A program made the position numbers and the translations under genes. A stretch of 37,004 bases of DNA from Actinomadura sp. 7K507 (lineage in GTDB: Bacteria > Actinomycetota > Actinomycetes > Streptosporangiales > Streptosporangiaceae). Under the pieces are notes generated by a model that did not search any database, had not been told where the DNA came from, and was given only the letters and a program-made list of their open reading frames with translations. The stretch is taken from the NCBI RefSeq assembly GCF_004348425.1, contig NZ_SMKK01000079.1:1-37004 (forward strand), written 5' to 3'. Every line of letters begins with the position of its first letter. The first letter of the stretch is position 1. Below, one piece after another: positions 7,520-15,716 of the stretch.

Positions 7520-8335
7520 GTGGGCGTTCAGGGTGTTGTCGAGCATTTGCAGCGGCTTGGTATGTCGGGGTACGAGGCCAAGGCCTATGTGGCGTTGGTG
7601 GGGGCGGGGAAGCCGGTCAACGGGTACGAGGTCGCCAAGCGGTCGGGGGTGCCGCGCAGCACCGTCTACGAGACGCTCGGCAAGCTCGTGGCGCGCGGGG
7701 CGGCGTACGAGGTGCGCGGGGCGTCCGACGCCAACGAGTACCTTCCGCTGCCGCCGGAGTCCCTGCTGGACCGGATGCGCCGCGAGTTCGACGGGTCGGT
7801 GTCGGCGCTGCGGTCGGCGCTTCCGGCGGTGGCGGCCGCGCCCGAAGGGCATCTGATCCACAACCTCAAGGACGCCGAGGCGATGCTCGATCGCGCCGGG
7901 GACGTCGTGGCGGGCGCGCGGCGGGACCTGTTCATGTCGATCTGGCCGGAGGAGATGGGGACGTTGCGCGGCGCCGTCCTCGAGGCCGCCGGGCGGGACG
8001 TCGAGGTATCGGTCGTGTCGTTCGGGAAGGAGCCGTTCGACGGGCCCGGGAACGTGCACGAGCACCGCTATTCCGCGCCGGAAGCCGTTCTGGAGGAACT
8101 CGGGTACCGGCTCATCGTGGTGGTCGGAGACCGGCGCGAGGCCGTCGTGGGGGGATTCGGGGACGGCGTGGCGTGGGGCATCTACACCGCCGACCCCGCC
8201 GTCGCCCTGATGGCCGCCGAATACGTCCGCCAGGACATCGCCCTGCAGATCCTCGCCGACCGGGTCGGCGCCGACGAGCTGGACCGCCTGTTCGCCGCCG
8301 ACCCCGGCCTCCGGCGGCTGCTAGGAAGGCGCTGA
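7520..8335 (+). CDS. TrmB-family transcriptional regulator
   Basis: 271 residues starting at GTG 7520. Residues 5–75 form a winged helix-turn-helix of TrmB type: GMSGYEAKAYVALV, then EVAKRSGVPRSTVYETLGKL as the recognition region, followed by a wing. The remaining ~195 residues are the effector domain (IHNLKDAEAML, a WPEEM segment, then an RLIVVVGDRREAVVGGF strand pair), typical of TrmB C-terminal domains that sense sugars or other small ligands. The ligand cannot be read from sequence. It overlaps the ligase gene on the other strand by 15 bp at its 3′ end. The target may be its own promoter or unlinked genes. Confidence 0.9.
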   Translation: MGVQGVVEHLQRLGMSGYEAKAYVALVGAGKPVNGYEVAKRSGVPRSTVYETLGKLVARGAAYEVRGASDANEYLPLPPESLLDRMRREFDGSVSALRSALPAVAAAPEGHLIHNLKDAEAMLDRAGDVVAGARRDLFMSIWPEEMGTLRGAVLEAAGRDVEVSVVSFGKEPFDGPGNVHEHRYSAPEAVLEELGYRLIVVVGDRREAVVGGFGDGVAWGIYTADPAVALMAAEYVRQDIALQILADRVGADELDRLFAADPGLRRLLGRR

Positions 8336-9469
8336 CCAGCCCGGCACGGTGCGGTCGGCGGCGGCCGAGACGACGGCGGCGACATCGCGCGTCCGGGCAT
8401 GGACGGCTCGCTGGACCTGCGCGCCGTTGCCGCGTTCCAGCAGGTCGTGCAGCAGCGAGGTGACGGTCTCCAGGTCGCCGGAGCGGTCGAGCGCGGGGGC
8501 CAGGTGGTCGAGCAGCACGGTGACGACCTCGCGGGCGGGAGTGGCGCGGCAGGTCACCGGGTGGACGAGCTCGCCGCGCAGCCCCGACCGCCCGGCCCGC
8601 CACATCGCCAGCCGCATCAGGTCGGCCCGCACCGGGGCGGGCGGCTCGCCCCGGTGCCAGGCGCCGGCGGCGGTGTCGACCAGGGCACGGACGAGCGCGG
8701 CCATCAGCACGGCGTCGCCGGCGTCCAGGCACACGTCCGGCACGCGGATCTCCACGGTCGGGTAGTGCCGCGACAGCCGGGCATCGAAGTAGATCATGCC
8801 CTCGTCGACCAGCGCGCCGGTCGCGAGCAGCGCCTCCACCGTCGCCCGGTACCCCTTCGCCGAGCCGAACAGCTCGGTCGGGCCGCTGGACGGCCAGCGC
8901 CCCCAGACCTGCTGCCGCCAGCTGTCGTAGCCGGTGTCGCCGCCCTGCCAGAAGGGGGAGTTCGCGCTGAGGGCCAGCAGCGGGGGCAGCCACGGCCGGA
9001 TCCGGTCCAGGACGGCGACGCCCTCGTCGGGGGACTCGATGCCGACGTGGACGTGGCAGCCGCAGGTGAGCTGCTCGTCGGCGCTGGTCCCGTAGACGTC
9101 CGCCATCCGCAGGTAGCGCCGCGACGGGGTCAGCGACGGGCGGACGGCGGTCGGGGACGTCGCGAGGGCCGCCACCGCGACGCCGACCCCGGCCGCCGAC
9201 TGGGCGGCGGCCAGCCGCGCCGACCTGATGTGCTCGGCCAGCTCGCCGAGCGAGGTGCACACCGGGGTGGCCGTCTCCAGCTGCTCGCGCTGCAGCTCGG
9301 TCTCCAGCGCCTTCGACCGCCGCCCGCCGGTGAGGAACAGCTCGTCGTGCCGCCGGGCGTACCGGATCACCGACCCGGAGATCGACTGGGGCACGCCGGT
9401 CACGGGATCGACGAGGAGCAGCTCCTCCTCGACCCCGAACGTGCGCGCGGCCTTGCGAACGGTCACCAC
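8321..9469 (-). CDS. Carboxylate–amine ligase, YbdK/GCS2 family
   Basis: 382 residues from GTG 9469, preceded by a GGAGGGCAGGA ribosome-binding stretch; a second GTG follows as codon 2. Family signatures are GVEEELLLVD at the N-terminus, CHVHVGIES, the NSPFWQG–DTGYDSWR block, and YFDARLS…TVEIRVPD near the C-terminal third. These proteins have the glutamate–cysteine ligase type 2 fold and ATP-dependent carboxylate–amine ligase activity that is weak for gamma-glutamylcysteine; physiological substrates are generally unknown. Length is normal for the family. It is convergent with the TrmB gene and stands apart from any thiol-biosynthesis cluster. Confidence 0.93.
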   Translation of the reverse strand: MVTVRKAARTFGVEEELLLVDPVTGVPQSISGSVIRYARRHDELFLTGGRRSKALETELQREQLETATPVCTSLGELAEHIRSARLAAAQSAAGVGVAVAALATSPTAVRPSLTPSRRYLRMADVYGTSADEQLTCGCHVHVGIESPDEGVAVLDRIRPWLPPLLALSANSPFWQGGDTGYDSWRQQVWGRWPSSGPTELFGSAKGYRATVEALLATGALVDEGMIYFDARLSRHYPTVEIRVPDVCLDAGDAVLMAALVRALVDTAAGAWHRGEPPAPVRADLMRLAMWRAGRSGLRGELVHPVTCRATPAREVVTVLLDHLAPALDRSGDLETVTSLLHDLLERGNGAQVQRAVHARTRDVAAVVSAAADRTVPGWSAPS

Positions 9470-9520
9470 GTGTTCCTGCCCTCCAGCGCGCCGGTATGCA
9501 ACCGGGCCGTCACCGGGCGT

Positions 9521-10300
9521 TCAGCCGGCGAGCCACGTGCCGAGCAGCGTGCCGGTCTCCTCCTCGCGGTCGGTGTAGAGCATGTGCCCGGCGTCGATCT
9601 CGGTGATGACCAGGGCGGGGCCGAGCGCGGTGCGGCAGTCGACGACGAACTCGGGCCGCACGAAGTCGGCCTGCGCCGCGATCACCAGGTGCGTGGGGAC
9701 GTCCGCGGGCGGCGTCAGGTGGGGACGGGCCATCTCCGAGTACGCGGTGACGATGGCGGCCGGCTCGTACCGCCACCGCAGCCGCCCGTCCGGGCCGTGC
9801 TCGAGGTGCTCGGCGACGTCGTCGTCCACCGCCTCGGGGGCCGCCTCGGGCCACCGCTCCGCGCGGGCGGCACGGGCCTCGGCGACGTCGCCGAACGAGT
9901 CCGGCGTCATGCACTCGCGCGCCGCGTCGGCCGCCTCCGGCGGGGGCAGCCCGATCGCCGGGTCCAGCAGGACGAGCCGCCGCACCCGGCGCGGCGCGGT
10001 CCGCGCCAGGTGCAGCGCGATCATCCCGCCGTAGGAGTGCCCGACGAGGTCGGCCCGCTCCAGGCCCTCGGCGTCCATCACGGCCAGGACGTCGGCGACA
10101 TGGCGCTCGACCGTCCAGGGCGGTTCGTGCGGTGACCGCCCGTGGCCGCGCAGGTCGGGCGCCAGGACCAGCCGGTCCGCCAGGTACCGCTCGGCCGTGC
10201 GCCGCCAGCGCGCGCCGTGCCCGGTGACCCCGTGCAGCACGATGACCGGGGGGCCCGCCGGATCCCCATACCGATGAACATGCAAGGCAGCGTCCGTCAT
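9521..10300 (-). CDS. Alpha/beta-hydrolase
   Basis: 259 residues from the ATG at 10300. The frame is open upstream, but that part is the PucR gene in another frame. The fold is clear: oxyanion motif LHGVTGHGARW near residue 22, APDLRGHGRS, nucleophile elbow GHSYGG (Ser near 92), an acid in the DVPTHLVIAAQADFV strand region, and catalytic His in DAGHMLYTD near the C-terminus. There is no signal peptide, so it acts in the cytoplasm on an unknown ester, lactone or acyl substrate. TACTCT 7 nt before the ATG and the lack of a ribosome-binding site suggest a leaderless mRNA. Confidence 0.9.
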   Translation of the reverse strand: MTDAALHVHRYGDPAGPPVIVLHGVTGHGARWRRTAERYLADRLVLAPDLRGHGRSPHEPPWTVERHVADVLAVMDAEGLERADLVGHSYGGMIALHLARTAPRRVRRLVLLDPAIGLPPPEAADAARECMTPDSFGDVAEARAARAERWPEAAPEAVDDDVAEHLEHGPDGRLRWRYEPAAIVTAYSEMARPHLTPPADVPTHLVIAAQADFVRPEFVVDCRTALGPALVITEIDAGHMLYTDREEETGTLLGTWLAG

Positions 10301-10307
10301 GGAGTGA

Positions 10308-10313
10308 AGAGTA
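10308..10313 (-). promoter_or_regulatory. Candidate −10 for the alpha/beta-hydrolase gene
   Basis: Read on the minus strand, TACTCT lies 7 nt before the ATG at 10300. No Shine–Dalgarno intervenes, so leaderless transcription is likely. Confidence 0.35.
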
Positions 10314-10374
10314 TGCCGACGGCGCCGGTCTTGGACGTCCTTCACTGGCCAAGCACCACTGGCCATGGGGCCGT

Positions 10375-11991
10375 TCAGGGGCGTTCCCAGCGGACGGAGC
10401 TGAGGGCCAGCAGGGCGACGTGGAAGGAGACGCAGGACTCCACGTCGTCGAGGTCGGCGTCGAGAACGCGCTCGATGCGGCGGAGCCGTTCGTAGAAGGC
10501 GGGGCGGGAAAGGTGGGCCTGCTGGGCGGCGACGGCCTTGTTGCGCCCGGCTTCCAGATAGAGCTCCAGGATGCGGGTCAGGTCGCTGTCGTGCTGGGCG
10601 TCGTACTCCAGCAGCGGCCCGAGTTCGCGCTCCACGAACGTCTGGACGCGGGCGTCGTCGCGGAGCAGGTGCAGGAGGCCGCGCAGGCGCAGGTCGGGGA
10701 GGCGGTAGAAGAGGCGGGCGCCGGAGCCGCGCGCGGCGACGTCGGCGACCTGCTCGGCCTCCAGGAAGGAGCGCCGGACGTCGCGGATCGTCTCGACGAC
10801 GGAACCCGCCGCCATGACGGTGCCGCCGGACTGCTTGCGGATGCGGGTGGCGACCTCCGTGAGCGCCGTCTCCACGTCGGCGCGGGCGGGCAGCGACGCC
10901 AGGACGCCGACGCGGGCGTGCGGGCCGCCATCGTCCAGCACGCCGACGAGGGCGGCGAGCCGGGCCTCCTTGCAGGCCGCGGCGGCCGTCTCGGCGAGTG
11001 CGGACAGCTCCCCGGCCGGCGGGGCGGGCGTGCCGGGCCCGCGATGCCGCAGCACCGCGCCGAGCAGCCGGCGGCCGGACAGCGGGACGCCGAGCGCGCG
11101 GGCGCGGGCGGCGGCCTCCTGCGGGTCGGCGTAGGCGTGCGCGAGGATGCGGGCGATGATCGTCCCGTGCGCCTGGCGCTCGACGCCCTCGGCGTGCCGG
11201 TCCAGCAGGCGGCCGAGCGCGAGCGTGGTGGCGGCCCGCTCGATCAGGACGGTCTCGCGGGGCGACGGCGGCGAGCCGAGGTCGACGATGAGGCGGCCCC
11301 AGTCCTCGCCGCGGGCGCCGACCATGGTCACCAGCCACCCGGACACCCGGTCGTAGCCGGTGCGGCCGCCGGGCCGGACGGCGCGGGAGCGGGTCTCCCA
11401 CGCCGACAGCAGCTCGGTCGGGTCGGTGCCGCCGGTGTCGGCGGCGAGAACCTGGTGGGCGAGGTTCTCCAGGACGACCGGGTGCCCGCCGAGGGCGGCG
11501 ACCTGCCGGACGACCTCGTCGGTGGAGGCGCCCTCGACCGACAGCTGGGTGAAGATCTCGTGGAGCTGCTCCGAGGCGCGCAGCTCGGCGAACTGGTCCT
11601 GCACGATCCGGGCGTGCACGGACTCGGTGATGTCCACGAACGCGGGCTCGTGGGCCAGGACGATCACCGGGATGCCGTGGTCCTCGGCGGCGGCGATCAG
11701 CGGGGGCGGCGGCTCGGTGGCGTAGCGGCGGCCCAGCTCGATCATGAGGCCGCTCACCCCGACGTCGGCGAGCTCGCCGATGTAGGCGCGCAGCCGCTCG
11801 GGCTCGTCCGGCAGCGCGATCCCGGTGGTGAGGACGAGCTCGCCGCCGTGCAGCAGGTGCGCGATGTCGGTGACCTCGGCGACGTGCACCCAGCGGACCC
11901 GGTTGCCGATGCGGTCGCCGCCCGCGACGACGCGCGGCTGCCCGCGGCGGACCGCCTCGAGCTGGAGCACGTCGTCGACAGTGGGCAGCAT
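10375..11991 (-). CDS. PucR-family transcriptional regulator
   Basis: 538 residues from the ATG at 11991 (the frame is open to 12021, but MLPTVDDVLQL is the usual PucR beginning). Residues 1–125 are the PucR ligand domain, followed by a central CdaR/GGDEF-like region. The C-terminus (about 470–530) is the HTH_30 domain with LELYLEAGRNKAVAAQ and LSRPAFYERLRRIE. PucR regulators control purine, pyrimidine or amino-acid catabolism. This one is divergent from an aminotransferase–dehydrogenase operon and probably controls it. TATCCT lies 7 nt before the start, and one copy of the repeated operator-like motif falls between its −10 and −35, which fits autorepression. Confidence 0.93.
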   Translation of the reverse strand: MLPTVDDVLQLEAVRRGQPRVVAGGDRIGNRVRWVHVAEVTDIAHLLHGGELVLTTGIALPDEPERLRAYIGELADVGVSGLMIELGRRYATEPPPPLIAAAEDHGIPVIVLAHEPAFVDITESVHARIVQDQFAELRASEQLHEIFTQLSVEGASTDEVVRQVAALGGHPVVLENLAHQVLAADTGGTDPTELLSAWETRSRAVRPGGRTGYDRVSGWLVTMVGARGEDWGRLIVDLGSPPSPRETVLIERAATTLALGRLLDRHAEGVERQAHGTIIARILAHAYADPQEAAARARALGVPLSGRRLLGAVLRHRGPGTPAPPAGELSALAETAAAACKEARLAALVGVLDDGGPHARVGVLASLPARADVETALTEVATRIRKQSGGTVMAAGSVVETIRDVRRSFLEAEQVADVAARGSGARLFYRLPDLRLRGLLHLLRDDARVQTFVERELGPLLEYDAQHDSDLTRILELYLEAGRNKAVAAQQAHLSRPAFYERLRRIERVLDADLDDVESCVSFHVALLALSSVRWERP

Positions 11992-12008
11992 CGCCACGAG
12001 GATATCCC

Positions 12009-12052
12009 GACAGAATGTCAAGGAGCGAGGCTCCTGCCGTTACAGGATGTCA
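12009..12052. promoter_or_regulatory. Repeated operator-like motif in the PucR/aminotransferase intergenic region
   Basis: ACAGAATGTCA (12010–12020) and ACAGGATGTCA (12042–12052) are direct repeats differing at one base, 32 bp apart, on the same face of the helix after three turns. The first sits in a perfect inverted repeat, GACA–GAA–TGTC (12009–12019). Between them is a separate perfect inverted repeat, AGGAGC–GAG–GCTCCT (12021–12035). Likely operators for the PucR regulator. Confidence 0.5.
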
Positions 12053-12126
12053 GCCTCCCAGCAGAGCGTTAAGCGGAGGCGCAGGGTCGTGACACTCTGC
12101 GGGTGGCCGCGGCGGCCTGCGCGGAC

Positions 12127-12132
12127 GAGACT
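12127..12132 (+). promoter_or_regulatory. Candidate −10 for the aminotransferase–mmsA operon
   Basis: GAGACT lies 6 nt before the ATG at 12139, matching the A2 and T6 positions of actinobacterial −10 elements and the leaderless spacing used elsewhere in the window. A weak GAGG at 12134–12137 is too close to the start to serve as a normal ribosome-binding site. Confidence 0.3.
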
Positions 12133-12138
12133 TGAGGC

Positions 12139-13446
12139 ATGTCGGAACACGCGAACCTGCTCAGCCGCCACCGGGCGGTCATGCCCTCGTGGCTGGCGCT
12201 CAACTACTCCGAACCCATCGAGATCGTCGGCGGCAAGGGCAGCCGCGTCACCGACGCCGAGGGGAACGGCTACCTCGACTTCTTCACGGGCATCCTCACG
12301 AACATGCTCGGCTACGACCTGCCCGAGGTGCGGGAGGCGGTGGAGCGGCAGCTCGCCACCGGCGTCGTGCACACCTCCACCTCCTACCTGCTGCGCGGCC
12401 AGATCGAGCTGGCCGAGAAGATCGCCCGGGTCTCCGGCATCCCGGACGCGAAGGTGTTCTTCACCAACTCCGGGACGGAGGCCAACGAGACGGCGCTGCT
12501 GCTGGCCGCGTACGCGCGGCGCAGCGACCAGGTCCTCGCGATGCGGCAGAGCTACCACGGCCGGTCGTTCGGCGCGACGGCCGTCACCGGCAACCGGGCC
12601 TGGACGAACCTGTCCTACTCGCCGCTGAACGTGCACTTCCTGCACGGCGCCGACCGGCACCTCCCGCAGTTCGCCGGGATGCCGGACGAGGCGTACGTCG
12701 ACGCGTGCGTGCAGGACCTCCGGCACGTGCTCGCCACCGCGACCGGCGGGGACGTCGCCGCGCTCATCGCCGAGCCGGTCCAGGGCGTCGGCGGCTTCAC
12801 GATGCCGCCGGACGGCCTGTTCGCCGCCTACAAGAGCGTCCTGGACGAGTTCGGGATCCTGTTCATCTCCGACGAGGTCCAGACGGGCTGGGGACGGACG
12901 GGCCAGAGCTTCTGGGGCATCGGGAACCACGGCGTGACCCCGGACATGATGACGTTCGCCAAGGGCCTCGGGAACGGGTTCGCGGTCGGCGGCGTCGTCG
13001 CCCGCGCCGAGCTGATGGACTCCCTGCACACGGTCGGGATCTCCACCTTCGGCGGCAACCCGATCGCCATGGCCGCCGCGAACGCGACGCTCGACTACGT
13101 CCTCGACCACGACCTGCGGGCCAACGCGGCCGAGCGGGGCGCCGCGATCATCGGCGGGCTGGAGTCGGCGGCGGGCCGGTTGCCCATCGTGAAGGAAGTG
13201 CGGGGCAAGGGCCTGATGTTCGCGGTCGAGCTGGCCGACCCGGGAAGCGGCGAGCCGAGCCCGCCCCTGGCCGCCGCGGTGATGGAGGCGGCCCGCGCGC
13301 GGGGGCTGCTTGTCGGCAAGGGCGGCCTGTACGGCAACGTGCTGCGCATGGCGCCGCCGATGAACCTGACCGGCGCCGAGGCCACCGAGGGCCTGGGCAT
13401 CCTGGTCTCGTCCCTCGAAGCGGTGAACGGGGAGGCCACCTCATGA
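12139..13446 (+). CDS. Class III (PLP-dependent) aminotransferase
   Basis: 435 residues, the usual length for the omega-amino-acid aminotransferase group. Signatures are NSGTEANETALL (phosphate binding), SYHGRS, the ISDEVQTGWGRTG motif with the cofactor-binding Asp, and Lys275 in TFAKGLGNG, which forms the Schiff base with PLP. It moves the amino group of an omega-amino acid to an oxo-acid. The stop overlaps the start of mmsA (ATGA, 13443–13446), so the two are coupled. With mmsA and PucR next door, beta-alanine or 3-aminoisobutyrate is the best substrate guess (pyrimidine degradation). GABA or alanine–glyoxylate transamination cannot be excluded by eye. Confidence 0.93.
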   Translation: MSEHANLLSRHRAVMPSWLALNYSEPIEIVGGKGSRVTDAEGNGYLDFFTGILTNMLGYDLPEVREAVERQLATGVVHTSTSYLLRGQIELAEKIARVSGIPDAKVFFTNSGTEANETALLLAAYARRSDQVLAMRQSYHGRSFGATAVTGNRAWTNLSYSPLNVHFLHGADRHLPQFAGMPDEAYVDACVQDLRHVLATATGGDVAALIAEPVQGVGGFTMPPDGLFAAYKSVLDEFGILFISDEVQTGWGRTGQSFWGIGNHGVTPDMMTFAKGLGNGFAVGGVVARAELMDSLHTVGISTFGGNPIAMAAANATLDYVLDHDLRANAAERGAAIIGGLESAAGRLPIVKEVRGKGLMFAVELADPGSGEPSPPLAAAVMEAARARGLLVGKGGLYGNVLRMAPPMNLTGAEATEGLGILVSSLEAVNGEATS

Positions 13447-14963
13447 GCGGGCCGGACATGACCGGGAACAAGCACGTCACGCACTGGATCGGCGGCAAGC
13501 CGCACGCCGGGCGGGCCGCGCGGCGCGGCGACCTCTACGAGCCCGCGTCGGGACGTGTCGCCGGGACGGTCGACTTCGCCGCGCAGCCGGAGGTCGACGC
13601 CGCGGTGGCGGCCGCCAGGGCGGCGTTCCCCGGCTGGCGGGACAGCTCGCTCTCGCAGCGGGCGAAGGTGCTGTTCAGGTTCCGCGAGCTGGTCAGCGAG
13701 CACCGGGACGAGCTGGCCAGGCTGATCTCGTCCGAGCACGGCAAGGTGGTCTCGGACGCGGCGGGCGAGGTCGCCCGCGGCCTGGAGGTCGTCGAGTTCG
13801 CCTGCGGCATCCCGCACCTGCTCAAGGGCGGGTTCTCGGAGAACGTCTCGACCCGGGTGGACGCCTACTCGATCCTGCAGCCGATCGGGGTGGCGGCCGG
13901 GATCACTCCGTTCAACTTCCCGGCGATGGTGCCGATGTGGATGTTCCCGGTGGCGATCGCCTGCGGGAACACGTTCGTCCTCAAGCCGTCGGAGAAGGAC
14001 CCGTCGGCGTCCGTCCGGCTGGCCGAGCTGTGGGCCGAGGCCGGACTGCCGGACGGGGTGTTCAACGTCGTCCACGGCGACAAGACCGCGGTGGACGGGC
14101 TGCTGCGTCACCCGGACGTCAAGGCGGTCAGTTTCGTCGGCTCCACGCCGATCGCCCGCTACATCTACGAGACGGCGGCGGCGAACGGCAAGCGGGTGCA
14201 GGCGCTCGGCGGCGCCAAGAACCACATGCTCGTGCTGCCGGACGCCGACCTCGACCTCGCCGCCGACGCCGCCGTGTCGGCGGGTTTCGGCTCGGCGGGG
14301 GAGCGGTGCATGGCGATCTCCGTGGTCGTCGCCGTCGACCCGGTCGGCGACGAGCTGATGGCCAAGATCCGCGAGCGGGTCGCCAAGCTCACGGTCGGGC
14401 CGGGCGACGACCCGGAGTCGGAGATGGGGCCGCTCGTCACGCGGGCGCACCGCGACAAGGTCGCGTCCTACCTGGACGGCGGTGTGGCGCAGGGCGCCAC
14501 GCTCGCCGTCGACGGGCGCGACCCGGACGTCCTCGGCGGCGCGGGGGACGGGTTCTGGCTCGGCCCCACCGTCCTCGACCACGTGACCCCGGAGATGGAC
14601 GCCTACAAGGACGAGATCTTCGGCCCGGTGCTGTCGGTCGTGCGGTCCGGCTCCTACGAGGAGGGCGTGGAGCTGATCTCGGCGAACCCGTACGGCAACG
14701 GCACCGCGATCTTCACCAACGACGGCGGGGCGGCGCGCCGCTTCCAGAACGAGGTGGAGGTCGGCATGGTCGGCGTGAACGTGCCGATCCCGGTCCCGAT
14801 GGCTTACTACTCCTTCGGCGGTTGGAAGGACTCACTGTTCGGTGACAGTCACGCCCACGGGATGGAGGGCGTCCACTTCTACACCCGGACGAAGGCCATC
14901 ACCGCCCGCTGGCTGGACCCGAGCCACGGGGGAGTGAACCTAGGCTTCCCGACCAGCGGGTGA
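13443..14963 (+). CDS. mmsA: CoA-acylating methylmalonate-semialdehyde dehydrogenase
   Basis: 506 residues starting at the ATG within the 4-nt overlap with the aminotransferase gene. Aldehyde-dehydrogenase-fold signatures are GITPFNFPAMVP, LKPSEKDPS, SFVGSTP and the catalytic Cys289 in GSAGERCMAIS, a context specific to MmsA. NYGF-type sequence near the C-terminus is replaced by VNVPIPVPMAYYSFGGWK, again typical of this group. It oxidises malonate or methylmalonate semialdehyde with NAD and CoA to acetyl- or propionyl-CoA. After transamination of beta-alanine or 3-aminoisobutyrate by the upstream enzyme, this is the next step; both are cytoplasmic. Confidence 0.95.
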   Translation: MSGPDMTGNKHVTHWIGGKPHAGRAARRGDLYEPASGRVAGTVDFAAQPEVDAAVAAARAAFPGWRDSSLSQRAKVLFRFRELVSEHRDELARLISSEHGKVVSDAAGEVARGLEVVEFACGIPHLLKGGFSENVSTRVDAYSILQPIGVAAGITPFNFPAMVPMWMFPVAIACGNTFVLKPSEKDPSASVRLAELWAEAGLPDGVFNVVHGDKTAVDGLLRHPDVKAVSFVGSTPIARYIYETAAANGKRVQALGGAKNHMLVLPDADLDLAADAAVSAGFGSAGERCMAISVVVAVDPVGDELMAKIRERVAKLTVGPGDDPESEMGPLVTRAHRDKVASYLDGGVAQGATLAVDGRDPDVLGGAGDGFWLGPTVLDHVTPEMDAYKDEIFGPVLSVVRSGSYEEGVELISANPYGNGTAIFTNDGGAARRFQNEVEVGMVGVNVPIPVPMAYYSFGGWKDSLFGDSHAHGMEGVHFYTRTKAITARWLDPSHGGVNLGFPTSG

Positions 14964-14995
14964 ACCTGGTCCTTCCCGGGGATTGACCCGACGTG

Positions 14996-15018
14996 CGGCC
15001 GGTCGCGGTGACCGGCCG
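14996..15018 (+). terminator. Hairpin after mmsA
   Basis: A perfect 9-bp stem, CGGCCGGTC and GACCGGCCG, with a 5-nt loop lies 33 nt past the mmsA stop. No T-tract follows, so it is a high-GC actinomycete-type terminator candidate. Confidence 0.55.
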
Positions 15019-15221
15019 TACGTTCGTCCGGCCAAAAAGGGCGAAACGCTCAGGTTGTGGGAAAAGCCATCAAACGCGGCAGGTCACGGTCGCGCGGGGT
15101 GAGAACCGGCCGCCTCACCGTGAGAACGCCCAGGCCGGCGCGGTATGGGATTTTCCCACGGCCGTCGGATTTCGTCGTCAATTTTCGTCCGGCGGGCGGC
15201 GACGAATAATGCCAACATCCA

Positions 15222-15250
15222 TTGACGGGCTCTGTGACGGGCGACACAAT
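15222..15250 (+). promoter_or_regulatory. Candidate promoter of the 116-residue orphan gene
   Basis: TTGACG (15222–15227), a 17-nt spacer and CACAAT (15245–15250) form a standard −35/−10 pair. Transcription would start near 15257, leaving a leader of about 110 nt. Confidence 0.45.
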
Positions 15251-15323
15251 CTGACTGTCTGCATTAAATGAGGCGAAATTAAAAGTCAGGGCACGCAGTC
15301 AAGGAAAAACAAGAGGTCCGGAG

Positions 15324-15340
15324 CCACCGGAGTCCGGTGG
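15324..15340 (+). promoter_or_regulatory. Leader hairpin upstream of the orphan gene
   Basis: A perfect 7-bp stem, CCACCGG–AGT–CCGGTGG, ends 9 nt before the AGGAG ribosome-binding site. It could affect translation; function unknown. Confidence 0.4.
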
Positions 15341-15365
15341 GGCCGATGTGCAGGAGAGCCGCGCT

Positions 15366-15716
15366 ATGACCGCAGTCGACCACGCAGCAGAGGTGGACGC
15401 GCTCGCACGACGCTTTCCGGGCTGGACCATTTGGTTCGGCCTGTTCACCGGCCGCTGGTGGGCACTGCCGCCGAAGGGCCGCGACGTCGGCGACTTCCTC
15501 GAGGCCGACACCCCGCAACGGCTGATCGCACGGATCGAGGTGGTCGAGCACACCGCACCGATGCCCCTTCCGGCACCGCACGACCCTCGGCGGTCGTCCC
15601 GCGACACCCGGCCTGACGTGCGACGTCCCTCGAATCTCCGTCGTCTCGAGGGCGTCACACCGTCGCCGTTCGGCCGGGTACCGGCGATCGCGTGGCCAGG
15701 CAGCACTGCAAGGTGA
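15366..15716 (+). CDS. Small actinobacterial protein of unknown function
   Basis: 116 residues from the ATG at 15366, chosen because AGGAG at 15350–15354 is well spaced; an in-frame ATG at 15348 would lie on top of this site. The N-terminal 60 residues look like a compact domain: HAAEVDALARRFPGWTIWFG, FTGRWWALPP and DFLEADTPQRLIARIEVVE. Small proteins with a PGW…W/F motif followed by an acidic helix are common in actinomycetes, often beside DNA-binding regulators, but I do not know their function. The C-terminal half is Arg/Pro-rich and looks disordered. No neighbour suggests a pathway. Confidence 0.65.
   Translation: MTAVDHAAEVDALARRFPGWTIWFGLFTGRWWALPPKGRDVGDFLEADTPQRLIARIEVVEHTAPMPLPAPHDPRRSSRDTRPDVRRPSNLRRLEGVTPSPFGRVPAIAWPGSTAR

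Larger units (their letters stand above)
15019..15365. other. Non-coding region with AT-richer segments
   Basis: No convincing gene. This stretch is noticeably less GC-rich than the flanks, especially 15140–15320. It holds a 9-bp inverted repeat with a long spacer (GTGGGAAAA 15057–15065, TTTTCCCAC 15151–15159), two GTGAGAAC copies about 20 bp apart (near 15100 and 15120), a promoter candidate and a leader hairpin for the small gene that follows. Confidence 0.5.

Noticed and set aside
8399..10135. 578-codon plus-strand frame opposite the ligase and hydrolase genes
   Set aside because: Antisense shadow: composition is typical of the complement of GC-rich codons and it crosses two well-supported genes.
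15057..15159. 9-bp inverted repeat GTGGGAAAA/TTTTCCCAC with an 85-nt spacer as a riboswitch or attachment site
   Set aside because: It lies upstream of the predicted transcription start, has a long unstructured spacer, and no integrase or transposase is nearby.
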